Assembly: GCF_030758455.1 (NCBI RefSeq) | Contig: NZ_CP132353.1 | Coordinates: 3,844,001-3,908,000 of the forward strand | Length of the DNA: 64,000 nucleotides | Source of the DNA: Erwinia pyri | GTDB taxonomy: Bacteria; Pseudomonadota; Gammaproteobacteria; Enterobacterales; Enterobacteriaceae | Direction: 5' to 3' | In this document: positions 8,011 through 17,448 of the stretch, piece by piece | How positions within the stretch are numbered: the first letter of the stretch is position 1 | How the letters are laid out: every line of letters begins with the position of its first letter | The notes under the pieces: generated by a model | The model's database searches: none | What the model was told of the DNA's origin: nothing | Seen by the model: only the letters and a program-made list of their open reading frames with translations | Made by a program: the position numbers and the translations under genes

Positions 8011-9165
8011 ATGAAAATCAGTCATGTTGAGGTAATCCGCCTCGCCGTTCCCTTTGCCAGCGATCGCCGCTCTATCACGGTGGATGAAACGGCATGGAAC
8101 GCCGCCTCCCCCGCGCTAAAAAAGATGGAAACGCTGCTGGTGCGCATCGAAACCGATACCGGCCTGCAGGGCTGGGGAGAAGGCTTTGGTCATCTCTGTA
8201 ACCCTGTGACCGCTCAGGCGTTGCAGAGCCTGGTTGTTCCTTTTTTTCTGAATAAAAACGTGCCGGAAAGTCGTGAAGCACTGGTCGCATTGATGGCGGA
8301 AGCGGAACAGGCGCTGCACGCTTTTGGCCGCGGCGGGCCGGTGCGTTACGCCCTGTCGGCGGTGGATATCGCGCTGTGGGATCTGCTGGGTCAGCATCTC
8401 GCCAAACCCTTGTGGCAGCTGCTTGGAGCTGAACGTCAACAAATTGGCCTCTATGCCAGCCTGGTGAGCTACAACAACCAGCCGGAAGAGGTGGCATGGC
8501 AGGTCAGGCGTGCCTGGCAGGCGGGCTTTCATATGCTCAAACTACACGAAACCGAGTATACCGCCATCGCCGCTGCACGAGCCGCGCTGCCGGAGGAGGC
8601 TACGCTGATGGTCGACGTCAACTGCCCATGGACGGTTGACGAAGCAGGCAACCGCGCCCGGCAGCTGGCGGAGCTTAAGCTGGGCTGGCTGGAAGAGCCG
8701 GTCTGGCCGCCAGATGACATTGCTGGCCTGGCGGAAGTACGCCGCGCGGGAACGCCGATTGCGGCCGGAGAAAACGCTTCGGGCGAATGGGATTTCGAAC
8801 AGTTTTTTGCCTGCCAGGCGGTAGATATCGTGCAGCCCAGCGTGGCAAAGGTAGGCGGCATTACTGCTTCGCTGCGCGTTTTTGAACGCGCCAGGCTACA
8901 CGGGGTAAAAGTGGTACCGCACTGTTTTTACTACGGCGCGGGCCTGCTGGCGACGGCACACCTCGTGGCCACGTTACCTGCCGACATCAGGCTGGAAGTT
9001 CCATGGATCCGCTTCACGCCGCTGCTTTATCCGCAGCTTGATTTTGCGCCCACGCTCCGCCTGCCGGACACACCGGGCCTGGGATTCGTTCCCGACGCAC
9101 AGGTGCTGAAGGCTCATACCCACAGCCATATCAAAATCACTCCGGAGGGCGTTACCCATGTTTAA
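8011..9165 (+). CDS. Enolase-superfamily (mandelate racemase/muconate lactonizing) sugar-acid dehydratase
   Basis: 384 residues from ATG 8011, chosen because GAGG precedes it and the fold begins here (MKISHVEVIRLAVPF). The frame is open further upstream to 7843 but that extension looks non-coding. An N-terminal capping domain is followed by a TIM barrel. Metal ligands appear as Asp in LMVDVNCPW, Glu in WLEEPVWP and Glu in AAGENASG. A KLH motif on the second strand and His in VVPHCFYYGAG are the likely acid/base residues. The family usually dehydrates an aldonate or aldarate to a 2-keto-3-deoxy acid. Linkage to an aldolase remnant and an ACS-type carrier supports a sugar-acid substrate, though it is not the RhmD sequence itself. 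It overlaps the next gene by 8 bases. Confidence 0.85.
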   Translation: MKISHVEVIRLAVPFASDRRSITVDETAWNAASPALKKMETLLVRIETDTGLQGWGEGFGHLCNPVTAQALQSLVVPFFLNKNVPESREALVALMAEAEQALHAFGRGGPVRYALSAVDIALWDLLGQHLAKPLWQLLGAERQQIGLYASLVSYNNQPEEVAWQVRRAWQAGFHMLKLHETEYTAIAAARAALPEEATLMVDVNCPWTVDEAGNRARQLAELKLGWLEEPVWPPDDIAGLAEVRRAGTPIAAGENASGEWDFEQFFACQAVDIVQPSVAKVGGITASLRVFERARLHGVKVVPHCFYYGAGLLATAHLVATLPADIRLEVPWIRFTPLLYPQLDFAPTLRLPDTPGLGFVPDAQVLKAHTHSHIKITPEGVTHV

Positions 9166-10438
9166 AAACTATCGCAGCGTTGTAGCGCTGCTCCTGTTCT
9201 TCGCCGGGATGCTGAACTATCTCGATCGCGCCGCGCTGTCGGTGATGGCGCCGCTGGTCAAAACAGATCTGCAGATTAACGATGCGCAGATGGGCATTCT
9301 GTTCAGCTGCTTTTTTATTGGCTACTGCCTGTTTTGCTTCCTGGGCGGCTGGGCAGCCGACCGCTTTGGGCCGCGCAAGGTGTTTGGCTGGGCGGCCGCC
9401 ATCTGGTCGCTGTTCTGCGGCGCAACGGCACTCGCCGGTAACTTTGTCCACTTGCTGATTGTCAGGGTGCTGTTTGGCATCGGCGAAGGCCCGATGGGCA
9501 CCACCACCAATAAGTCGATCTCCAACTGGTTCCCCCGCAAGGAAGTTGGTCGCGCCGTTGGCTTTACCAACGCCGGCCAGCCTCTTGGCGCCGCTGTCGC
9601 TGCGCCAATTGTCGGTCTGGTCGGGCTGCAGTTCGGCTGGCGCGTCTCCTTCGTGGTGATCGCCGCGCTCGGCTTTGTCTGGCTGGCGTTCTGGCTGTGG
9701 CTGTTTCGCGACAGGCCGGAGCAGCATCCCCGCGTCAGCGAGCAGGAACGTATCGTGATTACCGCTCAGCGCCCGGCCACGCGTGCCGTCGAAGCGGGGG
9801 CGGCTCAGCCAACCCGCCTCTGGCACTACGTGCTCTCCCTGCCGGTGCTGGGCGTAGCCGCCGCCTTTTTCTGCTTTAACTACATTCAGTTCTTCTTTCT
9901 CTCCTGGCTGCCAAGCTATCTGACCGATTTCCAGCATCTGGATATTAAAAGCATGAGCCTGATCGGCATCCTGCCATGGCTGGGCGCGACGATTGGTTTT
10001 ATCGGCGGCGGAGTGATTTCGGACGCGCTTTATCGGCGCACCGGCAATTTTCTGCTTTCCCGCAAGCTGGTGATTTTTTGCGGCCTGGCGGTCGCGGCGG
10101 TGTGCGTGATGCTGACGGCTTGGGCCAGCAGCGTTACGCTGGCGGTATCGCTGATTACGCTGGCCAGCGTGTTCGCCTATATGACGCCACAGGCCTGCTG
10201 GTCGCTGCTGCAGGATATCGTGCCGGCCGAACGCATCGGTACGGCGGGCGGATTTGTGCATCTGCTGGCAAACCTGGCGGGCATTCTTTCGCCCGGCATC
10301 ACCGGCTTTCTGATTCAGTATGGCGGCGGCTATTCTTCCGCCTTCCTGCTGGCAAGCGTGCTGGCGCTGACCGGGATGCTGCTGCTGGCGCTGTTTGTTC
10401 GCCAGCGGAACGTTAACGAACTGCGGGCGCTGGCATAA
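9158..10438 (+). CDS. MFS transporter, anion:cation symporter (sugar-acid) family
   Basis: 426 residues with about 12 hydrophobic segments. The MFS signature between TM2 and TM3 reads GGWAADRFGPRKV, and the N-terminal NYLDRAALSVMAP block is typical of the ACS family (hexuronate, galactonate and rhamnonate carriers). It sits in the inner membrane and probably imports the substrate of the overlapping dehydratase gene by proton symport. The 8-base overlap implies coupled translation. A strong terminator at 10521-10551 ends the unit. The exact substrate is not readable from sequence. Confidence 0.88.
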   Translation: MFKNYRSVVALLLFFAGMLNYLDRAALSVMAPLVKTDLQINDAQMGILFSCFFIGYCLFCFLGGWAADRFGPRKVFGWAAAIWSLFCGATALAGNFVHLLIVRVLFGIGEGPMGTTTNKSISNWFPRKEVGRAVGFTNAGQPLGAAVAAPIVGLVGLQFGWRVSFVVIAALGFVWLAFWLWLFRDRPEQHPRVSEQERIVITAQRPATRAVEAGAAQPTRLWHYVLSLPVLGVAAAFFCFNYIQFFFLSWLPSYLTDFQHLDIKSMSLIGILPWLGATIGFIGGGVISDALYRRTGNFLLSRKLVIFCGLAVAAVCVMLTAWASSVTLAVSLITLASVFAYMTPQACWSLLQDIVPAERIGTAGGFVHLLANLAGILSPGITGFLIQYGGGYSSAFLLASVLALTGMLLLALFVRQRNVNELRALA

Positions 10439-10520
10439 AGGCTGGAAAAGCTGGCGACGTTGCTGTCGCTGCTGATGGGCCGGAGAGCTCTGACAGCATA
10501 AAAATACCTGCCGGAAAAAC

Positions 10521-10551
10521 AAACGGCCCGCATTGATGATGCGGGCCGTTT
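10521..10551. terminator. Bidirectional terminator between the MFS gene and nadR
   Basis: A 13-bp perfect stem (AAACGGCCCGCAT with ATGCGGGCCGTTT) around a TGATG loop has T-runs on both sides. It serves the convergent MFS (+) and nadR (-) genes. Confidence 0.9.
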
Positions 10552-10579
10552 TATTATCGGGCGTCAGGCTATCGGACCG

Positions 10580-11827
10580 CTATGCGTCAGGATGCCCCTG
10601 CTTCGCGCCCAGCATCTCCTGAACCAGCTCAACGCAGCGCAGGAAGCGTTCATCGTAGCTATCCTGCTCAACGTGCACATAGCTGATGTTATTCTCTTCC
10701 AGCATCGACACCAGCAGCGTCTGAAACTCTTTGCGATCCACCGAACTGCCCAGGCTGCGCAGGCCGTCAGCTACCCACGGCACGTTGTTCTCCACCAGAA
10801 TCACCAAATCAAAGCGATACTCATCAATCAGCGCCTGCACAAACGGGTGCTCACGCCCCTCATATTTCTTGCAGAATGCCTGCGTGGTGACGAAATCGGT
10901 ATCGATAAAAGCGACTTTGTTGGCGTACTTCACCGCAAAATCGATGTACTGTGCCTGACCCAGCGCGATCTTGTCGTAGTCGGAATACTGCAACGCCATC
11001 TCATCGCCGCCAAGATGCGAGAAAACATAATCGCGGCCAAACTCCCAGGCGCTGGTCGTATTAAAGATATTGGCTAACTTGTTGACCAGAGTGGATTTAC
11101 CGCTCGACTCACCGCCCAGAATTGCCACCGTACGCACAAAGAACGGCTTGACCTCGGTGGGAATATATTCCCAGTAGCGGAACGGATCCTGACGAATTTG
11201 CGCGCCGCTGATGCTCATAAACGATCGTTTGGGATCGATAACCACCGCCTCGATCCCCAGATGCTGCTGATACTGCGGTGCATCAAGCTCTTCACTGGTG
11301 TAAACCCGGTTCGGCACGATACCGTGATTTTCCATAAAATCGTTGATGCCCCGGCTCCAGACGTCCCAGCCATGCGGATAGGGCTCCATGCCCTCTTCGT
11401 TAAACGAATGGATACGGATGTTCTTCTGGTATTTAAATGTCTGCAGCAGCCAGCGCAAGCGGTCGCTGATGGTGGGCTGCTGCGACATGGCGCTGGCTTC
11501 AAACAGCTGGCGATCGCGCGGCTCATCATAGCCCATCACGATATGCAGCTCGTCAACCTGGCTACAGGCGCGCTGGATCAGATAGATATGACCGGTATGC
11601 AGCGGATAGAATTTCCCGAATACCACGCCGATGGTCTTTTCACGGCGGGGAAACTCCAGCCCCAGAAAACGGTGCAGGGCTTCCAGCTTCTGTGCGCTGG
11701 GACTTTTGATTTTGGCGTTAAGGAGCTGGCTGAGATAGCCTTTGGTCATGCCGCTGGCATCCGCAACCTGCTGCAGCGTACACCCCTGCTGGCGGATAGC
11801 GCTCTTCAGATAATCGAACGTCGACAT
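10580..11827 (-). CDS. nadR: Multifunctional NAD biosynthesis protein NadR
   Basis: 415 residues from ATG 11827, which has AGGAGG 8 bases upstream; the in-frame TTG just before it is unnecessary. Three domains are visible. An N-terminal helix-turn-helix (about 5-55) represses NAD synthesis genes. A nicotinamide mononucleotide adenylyltransferase domain follows, with GKFYPLHTGH at about 71-80 and SISGAQIR at about 205. A C-terminal ribosylnicotinamide kinase has Walker A GGESSGKST at about 238. NadR senses NAD/ATP and salvages nicotinamide riboside in the cytoplasm. Position next to radA-serB is conserved with E. coli. Confidence 0.97.
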   Translation of the reverse strand: MSTFDYLKSAIRQQGCTLQQVADASGMTKGYLSQLLNAKIKSPSAQKLEALHRFLGLEFPRREKTIGVVFGKFYPLHTGHIYLIQRACSQVDELHIVMGYDEPRDRQLFEASAMSQQPTISDRLRWLLQTFKYQKNIRIHSFNEEGMEPYPHGWDVWSRGINDFMENHGIVPNRVYTSEELDAPQYQQHLGIEAVVIDPKRSFMSISGAQIRQDPFRYWEYIPTEVKPFFVRTVAILGGESSGKSTLVNKLANIFNTTSAWEFGRDYVFSHLGGDEMALQYSDYDKIALGQAQYIDFAVKYANKVAFIDTDFVTTQAFCKKYEGREHPFVQALIDEYRFDLVILVENNVPWVADGLRSLGSSVDRKEFQTLLVSMLEENNISYVHVEQDSYDERFLRCVELVQEMLGAKQGHPDA

Positions 11828-11897
11828 CAAATGCCTCCTGCATAACGGGCGGAACCGCGTCCGCCACTATGATGAAAATGCGCTTAAATAACCCGCT

Positions 11898-11914
11898 GTC
11901 TGGCCGGGCCAGAC
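11898..11914. repeat. Short perfect palindrome between radA and nadR
   Basis: GTCTGGCC and GGCCAGAC flank a single central base in the 111-bp gap downstream of radA. No T-run follows on the minus strand. It may act as a transcript-end hairpin or a REP-like element; function is unproven. Confidence 0.4.
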
Positions 11915-11938
11915 GCCGGTCAAAACAGGCCACAGCCC

Positions 11939-13321
11939 TTAAAGATCTTCCAGGATTGCCAGCGCATCGGCCAGTTTCTTCACGCCGTAGACCTTCATGT
12001 TCTCCGGCGGTTTTTTCGGCACGTTAGCAGCCGGTACGATGGCGCGACGGAAGCCGTGCTTCGCCGCTTCAGAAATTCGCTCCTGCCCGCTCGGCACCGG
12101 GCGGATCTCGCCCGCCAGACCCACTTCGCCAAATACCACCAGATCCTGAGGTAAAGGGCGATCGCGCAGGCTGGAGACCATCGACAGCATCAGTGCCAGG
12201 TCAGCACTGGTCTCCGTTACCTTGACACCGCCGACGACGTTCACAAACACATCCTGATCGGCCATCTGCAGGCCGCCGTGACGGTGCAGCACCGCCAGCA
12301 GGATCGCCAGACGGTTCTGCTCCAGCCCCACCGCTACGCGACGCGGATTGCCCATCATCGAATGATCTACCAGCGCCTGGATCTCCACTAGCAGCGGACG
12401 CGTTCCCTCCCACAGCACCATCACCGAGCTGCCCGAAGTGACCTCCTCGCCGCGGCTGAGGAAGATAGCAGAAGGATTGCTCACTTCCCGCAGCCCCTGC
12501 TCCGTCATCGCGAAGACACCCAGCTCATTCACGGCACCAAAGCGGTTTTTATGGCTGCGCAGCGTGCGGAAGCGGGAATCGGCATCGCCATCCAGCAACA
12601 CGGAGCAGTCGATACAGTGCTCAAGCACTTTCGGCCCGGCCAGCGAGCCATCTTTGGTTACGTGGCCGACCATTACGATCGCCACGCCACGGGTTTTCGC
12701 AAAGCGGGTCAGGTAAGCAGCGGTTTCGCGCACCTGCGCCACGCTGCCTGGCGATGACTGGATATCGGCCATGTGCATCACCTGAATGGAGTCGATCACC
12801 ATCAGCTTCGGCTCCTCCTGCTCGGCGATCTGACAGATCTGCTCGATGCTGGTTTCCGACAGCATATTGAGATTTGCCGTCGGCAGGCCCAGACGGTGCG
12901 CGCGCATCGCCACCTGCTGAAGCGACTCCTCTCCGGTGACATAGAGCGTTTTCATGCCCTCGGCAAGTTTGCACAGGGTTTGCAGCAGCAGGGTACTTTT
13001 CCCGGCACCGGGACTTCCCCCGATCAGGATGGCACTGCCCGGCACGACGCCGCCGCCCAGCACGCGGTCAAACTCTTTGAAGCCGGTAGAAAAGCGCGGA
13101 AGCGCTTCGAGGCTGATTTCAGAAAGTTTCTGCACGCGGCTGGGGCCTGCGCTGCCCGCATAGCCAGAGAGGCGCTCGTTACGCGCCACGGCAGGAGAAG
13201 CCGCTAAACGCACTTCCGTAATGGTGTTCCAGGCGTGACAGGCGCTGCATTGCCCCTGCCAGCGTGGATAATCGGCGCCGCATTCATTACAAACAAAGGC
13301 GCGTTTTACCGCTTTGGCCAA
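11939..13321 (-). CDS. radA: DNA repair protein RadA
   Basis: 460 residues, the same length as E. coli RadA. It contains a C4 zinc finger (Cys11, Cys14, Cys25, Cys28), a RecA-like ATPase with Walker A GGSPGAGKST at 101-110, the RadA-specific KNRFG motif at 258-262, and a C-terminal Lon-protease-like domain. RadA promotes branch migration during recombinational repair. The start is TTG at 13321 (Met-Ala-Lys). Its Shine-Dalgarno AAGGA overlaps the serB stop codon as TAAGGA, so the two genes are translationally coupled with a 9-base gap. Confidence 0.96.
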   Translation of the reverse strand: MAKAVKRAFVCNECGADYPRWQGQCSACHAWNTITEVRLAASPAVARNERLSGYAGSAGPSRVQKLSEISLEALPRFSTGFKEFDRVLGGGVVPGSAILIGGSPGAGKSTLLLQTLCKLAEGMKTLYVTGEESLQQVAMRAHRLGLPTANLNMLSETSIEQICQIAEQEEPKLMVIDSIQVMHMADIQSSPGSVAQVRETAAYLTRFAKTRGVAIVMVGHVTKDGSLAGPKVLEHCIDCSVLLDGDADSRFRTLRSHKNRFGAVNELGVFAMTEQGLREVSNPSAIFLSRGEEVTSGSSVMVLWEGTRPLLVEIQALVDHSMMGNPRRVAVGLEQNRLAILLAVLHRHGGLQMADQDVFVNVVGGVKVTETSADLALMLSMVSSLRDRPLPQDLVVFGEVGLAGEIRPVPSGQERISEAAKHGFRRAIVPAANVPKKPPENMKVYGVKKLADALAILEDL

Positions 13322-13330
13322 ATTGGTTCC

Positions 13331-14308
13331 TTAACGTTCTTCGTGGATCAGGCTGCCGCTGAGAATGCAGAACACGCCCATTAAATCCGCATGGCGGATG
13401 ATCACTTCGGTCTGTTGATTCACTTTCGGCTTGGCGTGATAGGCAATGCCCAGACTGGAAGCCTTAATCATCAGTAAATCGTTGGCGCCATCGCCAATGG
13501 CGACGGTTTGATCGGCTGCAATTTCAAAGCGTTTTGCCAGCTTATGCAGCGTGTCCGCTTTATATTGTGCATCGACGATGTCGCCCAGCACTTCGCCCGT
13601 CAGCTTACCGTCGCGAATTTCCAGCACGTTGGCGGCAATCGCAGAGAGGTGCAGCTTATCCCGCAGGTACTCGGCAAAGAAGGTAAAGCCACCGGAAGCG
13701 ATCGCCACATGCCAGCCCAGCGCCTGCAGCTTGTGCACCAGTTCAGTCAGACCAGGCATCAGCGGCAGCGCATCACGCACTGTAGTAAGAATAGTGGCAT
13801 CCGCGTCTTTTAGCGTGGCGACACGCTGCCGCAGGCTGGCGGCGAAATCCAGCTCTCCGCGCATTGCCCGCTCCGTCACCTCGGCTACCTGCTCACCGCA
13901 GCCAGCGAGTTTGGCTATTTCATCAATGCACTCAACTTCAATCGCCGTAGAGTCCATATCCATTACCAGCAGGCCTGGCGTTTTCAGATGCGGGATTTTG
14001 CCCAGCGGCGCCACATCTAACCCAGCCTCGTGTGCCAGTTGCATAGCCCGCGGCGTGAGAGAGCCAGCCAGGCGCACCACGTGATACTCTTCAACGCGCC
14101 AGGCGCTGACAATCACCATCGCCGCACCTAACTGATGCTGAAGCTGCGTCAGGCTCTCTTTTGTCAGTTCGCGTCCATACAGAAGCCAGCCGGTGCGGCC
14201 AGCGCGGTAGTCCAGCGGCATCACTTCATCGCCACTGAGAGAAAGAGGTAAACCCGGCCAGAGAGAGACATCGGATGGCAGGTCGCACCAGGTGAGACTA
14301 TTTGGCAT
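13331..14308 (-). CDS. serB: Phosphoserine phosphatase SerB
   Basis: 325 residues, the length of enterobacterial SerB. The C-terminal HAD phosphatase has DMDST at 117-121 (Asp117 is the phosphoryl acceptor), SGG at 205-207 and GDGAND at 272-277. An ACT-like N-terminal regulatory segment precedes it. It catalyses the last step of L-serine synthesis. ATG 14308 follows AGGAG. The gene is divergent from smp and is co-transcribed with radA. Confidence 0.97.
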   Translation of the reverse strand: MPNSLTWCDLPSDVSLWPGLPLSLSGDEVMPLDYRAGRTGWLLYGRELTKESLTQLQHQLGAAMVIVSAWRVEEYHVVRLAGSLTPRAMQLAHEAGLDVAPLGKIPHLKTPGLLVMDMDSTAIEVECIDEIAKLAGCGEQVAEVTERAMRGELDFAASLRQRVATLKDADATILTTVRDALPLMPGLTELVHKLQALGWHVAIASGGFTFFAEYLRDKLHLSAIAANVLEIRDGKLTGEVLGDIVDAQYKADTLHKLAKRFEIAADQTVAIGDGANDLLMIKASSLGIAYHAKPKVNQQTEVIIRHADLMGVFCILSGSLIHEER

Positions 14309-14418
14309 TACAGCTCCTGTAGGGACATATTAACCACGCAAGAGGCTACCTTGTCAGCCCCGCTTCTGGCAACATAAAGCTAAGAGCCAGGGGAGTTAGT
14401 TAAGCGTGAAGGATAAAG

Positions 14419-15087
14419 ATGGCAAAGGCCAAACTTAAATTTCGTCTGCATCGTACGGCAATCGTGCTGATCTGCCTCACCTTACTGGTGGTGCTGATGC
14501 AGGGTGCCTCCTGGTTCAGCCTCAGCCATCAGATGGCGCGTTCTGAGCAGGTGGATGAGCTGGCGCGAACCCTCACACGCCAGGTGGCTTTCAGCCTGAC
14601 GCCGCTGATGGAAAACAGCGACGACAATCATCAGCAGATCGCCAATATCATCAGTCAGCTGACCCGCGACAGCCGTATTCTGGATGCCTCGGTTTATGAC
14701 GATGACGGCACGCTTTTAGCCCACAGCGGCGAAACCATTAACGTGCGCGACCGCCTGGCGCTGGATGGACAGCGTGCGGGCAGCTACTTTAACCATCAGC
14801 TGGTGCAGTCGCTGGACAGCGCAGAGGGCCCTCGCGGTTTTCTGCGCGTGACGCTGGATACGCACGTGCTGGTCACGGAATCCAAGCAGGTGGATAACAC
14901 CACCAATATCCTGCGGCTGATGATGCTGCTGGCGCTGGCTATCGGCATTATTCTGAGCCGGACCCTGCTGCGCGACCGCCGCACCCGCTGGCAGCAGTCG
15001 CCTTTCCTGCTGACGGCTAATAATCCGGTAAAAGAAGATGATGATGAGACAAGCGAAGAGGCCGCTCCGCAAGCCGACAAACCGTAA
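14419..15087 (+). CDS. smp: Membrane protein Smp (YtjB family)
   Basis: 222 residues with one N-terminal transmembrane helix (about 13-32) and a second helix near 165-182, enclosing a periplasmic domain, then a charged cytoplasmic tail rich in Asp and Glu. This is the SMP_2 family encoded divergently from serB across enterobacteria, a context conserved here. The function is unknown; the topology resembles a sensor domain without an output module. The start at 14419 follows GAAGGA at about 14407-14412. Confidence 0.9.
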   Translation: MAKAKLKFRLHRTAIVLICLTLLVVLMQGASWFSLSHQMARSEQVDELARTLTRQVAFSLTPLMENSDDNHQQIANIISQLTRDSRILDASVYDDDGTLLAHSGETINVRDRLALDGQRAGSYFNHQLVQSLDSAEGPRGFLRVTLDTHVLVTESKQVDNTTNILRLMMLLALAIGIILSRTLLRDRRTRWQQSPFLLTANNPVKEDDDETSEEAAPQADKP

Positions 15088-15349
15088 TCGGGCCATGCGG
15101 TGGAGCGGGCGCATCTTCCCGCATATAGCCCGCGCTGTTTGGCGCAAAGCTCATCGGCAACATATCACAGGCCGGCGTCAGCGTGAGCCCTGACGCCGTC
15201 AGGAAAAGCGTAGTAAGCCCGGCCATAATGAATAGATTCCTGAATAGATAATTAGCACTTAATTACCTGAAAATAAAGAAAAGATAAGCAGGAATACGCA
15301 GGAATATGAATAGATATTTATAGAGAACGGCAAGTGTATGAGGTCAGTT

Positions 15350-15375
15350 CTGGCCGGATTGCCCGGCCAGTTTTT
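15350..15375 (+). terminator. Plus-strand terminator downstream of smp
   Basis: CTGGCCGG pairs with CCGGCCAG around ATTGC, followed by five T on the plus strand. It lies about 260 bp after smp and just before the convergent deoD end. The minus-strand side has only A-rich flanking sequence on the wrong side for deoD. Confidence 0.6.
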
Positions 15376-15380
15376 ACCCC

Positions 15381-16103
15381 TTAATCAGCCTTGTCGCCCA
15401 GCAGTACGGACTCCAGCGCGATCTCAATCATCTCGCTGAAAGTGGTCTGACGTTCAGCGGCGGTAGTCTGCTCACCGCTGCGGATATGGTCAGAAACGGT
15501 ACAGATAGCCAGCGCTTTCGCACCAAACTCTGCAGCCACGCCGTAGATGCCAGCCGCTTCCATTTCCACGCCCAGAATGCCGTATTTCTCCATGACATCA
15601 AACATCTGCGGATCTGGCGTGTAGAACAGATCGGCAGAGAAGATGTTGCCTACACGGGCGCTTACGCCCAGCGCTTTAGCGGCATCCACCGCGTTACGCA
15701 CCATCTCAAAATCAGCAATGGCGGCGAAGTCATGATCCTTGAAACGCATGCGGTTTACTTTAGAGTCGGTAGACGCGCCCATGCCAATCACCACATCACG
15801 CAGTTTGACATCAGCACGCACCGCGCCGCAGGAGCCTACGCGAATGATTTTTTTCACGCCAAAATCGGTGATCAGCTCTTTCGCGTAGATGGAGCAGGAA
15901 GGAATACCCATGCCGTGGCCCATGACGGAGATTTTGCGGCCTTTATAGGTGCCGGTATAGCCCAGCATGCCACGCACGTTGTTCACTTCTACGGCGTCCT
16001 GCAGGAAGGTTTCCGCGATGTGTTTAGCACGCAGCGGATCGCCCGGCATCAGAACCACGTCAGCGAAGTCACCCATTTCTGCATTAATATGAGGCGTAGC
16101 CAT
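15381..16103 (-). CDS. deoD: Purine nucleoside phosphorylase DeoD
   Basis: 240 residues from the second of two adjacent ATG codons (16103), which is better spaced from AAGGA and matches the E. coli N-terminus [15 protein letters not shown]. Family landmarks include [31 protein letters not shown] and SDHI. The enzyme phosphorolyses purine (deoxy)nucleosides to a base and (deoxy)ribose-1-phosphate in the cytoplasm. It is last in the deoC-deoA-deoB-deoD operon, driven by the promoters upstream of deoC at 19638-19925 and possibly by an internal promoter. Confidence 0.97.
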   Translation of the reverse strand: MATPHINAEMGDFADVVLMPGDPLRAKHIAETFLQDAVEVNNVRGMLGYTGTYKGRKISVMGHGMGIPSCSIYAKELITDFGVKKIIRVGSCGAVRADVKLRDVVIGMGASTDSKVNRMRFKDHDFAAIADFEMVRNAVDAAKALGVSARVGNIFSADLFYTPDPQMFDVMEKYGILGVEMEAAGIYGVAAEFGAKALAICTVSDHIRSGEQTTAAERQTTFSEMIEIALESVLLGDKAD

Positions 16104-16162
16104 CATTCATCCTTTTTAAGTCTTGCCAGCGTCGGTGCGCTGGCCGGTTACGTTTTCGCTGA

Positions 16163-17386
16163 TTACAGCATGCTTTTGCCATATTCCATATCGGAAAGGC
16201 CAAAATAGTTAGCGATGGTCTGGCCGATATCGGCGAAGGTTTCGCGATAGCCCAGCGAACCTGGCTTCACGCCTGGCCCATAAATCAGCACCGGAATGTG
16301 CTCGCGTGTATGTTCCGTCCCTTCCCACGTTGGGTCACAGCCGTGGTCAGCGGTTAAGATCAGGATATCGCCCTCTTTCACTAAGGCCATCAGCTCCGGC
16401 AAACGGCGGTCGAACAGCTCCAGGCCGCCTGCATAGCCCGGCACGTCACGACGGTGGCCCCAGGTGGAGTCGAAATCCACAAAGTTAGTGAACACGATGC
16501 TGTTGTCCGGCGCGATTTTCATCTCTTCGATGGTGGCGTCAAACAGCGCATCCAGCCCGGTCGCCTTCACTTTTTTGGTGATGCCGACGTGCGCATAGAT
16601 ATCCGCGATTTTCCCCACTGAAATGACCTGGCCGTTCTGTTCATCAACCAGCTTTTTCAGGATGGTTGGCGAAGGTGGCTCAACGGCGAGATCGTGACGA
16701 TTCCCGGTACGTTCGAAGTTTCCGGCTTTATCACCCACAAACGGGCGGGCGATCACGCGGCCAATGTTATAACCGCCTTCGGTCAGGGCCTCACGGGCGA
16801 TTTCGCACAGCTTATAGAGGCGTTCCAGCCCAAATGTCTCTTCATGGCAGGCAATCTGGAACACCGAGTCGGCAGAGGTATAGAAAATCGGCTTGCCGGT
16901 TTTCATATGCTCTTCACCTAGCTGGTCAAGGATCACCGTACCCGATGAGTGGCAGTTGCCCAGATAGCCCGGCAAATCCGCTTTCTCTACCAGCAGATCT
17001 AACAGCTCCTGCGGGAAGCTGTTCTCTTTGTCGCTGAAGTATCCCCAGTCAAACAGCACAGGAACACCGGCAATTTCCCAGTGGCCCGACGGCGTGTCTT
17101 TGCCGGAAGAGAGTTCGCTGGCGTAAGCGTAAGCCCCGATAATCTCCGCGTTCTCATCCAGGCCTGCGGGGAACTTACCCGTCGACTCTTGTGCCGCTTT
17201 GCCTAAGCCTAATGCGGTCAGATTCGGCACATGCAGCGGTCCTTTACGGCCTTTGTCCGCTTCACCTTTGAAGCACGCTTCGGCAATGTGTCCGAGGGTA
17301 TCTGAACCCTGGTCGCCAAATTTGTGGGCGTCTTTGCTGGAGCCGATCCCGAAGGAATCAAGCACCATGATAAATGCACGTTTCAT
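16163..17386 (-). CDS. deoB: Phosphopentomutase DeoB
   Basis: 407 residues, the full length of E. coli DeoB. The alkaline-phosphatase superfamily metal site is visible in MVLDSFGIG near the N-terminus and in [10 protein letters not shown] and HTREHIPVL near the C-terminus. It interconverts (deoxy)ribose-1-phosphate and -5-phosphate, linking DeoA/DeoD products to DeoC. ATG 17386 follows CAGGAG. It is the third gene of the deo operon, 62 bases after deoA. Confidence 0.97.
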   Translation of the reverse strand: MKRAFIMVLDSFGIGSSKDAHKFGDQGSDTLGHIAEACFKGEADKGRKGPLHVPNLTALGLGKAAQESTGKFPAGLDENAEIIGAYAYASELSSGKDTPSGHWEIAGVPVLFDWGYFSDKENSFPQELLDLLVEKADLPGYLGNCHSSGTVILDQLGEEHMKTGKPIFYTSADSVFQIACHEETFGLERLYKLCEIAREALTEGGYNIGRVIARPFVGDKAGNFERTGNRHDLAVEPPSPTILKKLVDEQNGQVISVGKIADIYAHVGITKKVKATGLDALFDATIEEMKIAPDNSIVFTNFVDFDSTWGHRRDVPGYAGGLELFDRRLPELMALVKEGDILILTADHGCDPTWEGTEHTREHIPVLIYGPGVKPGSLGYRETFADIGQTIANYFGLSDMEYGKSML

Positions 17387-17448
17387 TCTGATCTCCTGCG
17401 TCTGTGACGCGATAAGCTTAAATTTTATCGATCGGAACAGTATGACGC

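Noticed and set aside
8011..9165. Assignment as L-rhamnonate dehydratase RhmD
   Set aside because: The remembered RhmD sequence differs in N-terminus and motif details; only the superfamily and a sugar-acid role are supported.
15017..15226. Minus-strand frame of 69 codons with a hydrophobic start (MAGLTTLFLTASG)
   Set aside because: It has a signal-like start but a poorly spaced Shine-Dalgarno, overlaps the smp 3' end antisense and has no recognised family. It could be a small secreted protein but support is insufficient.
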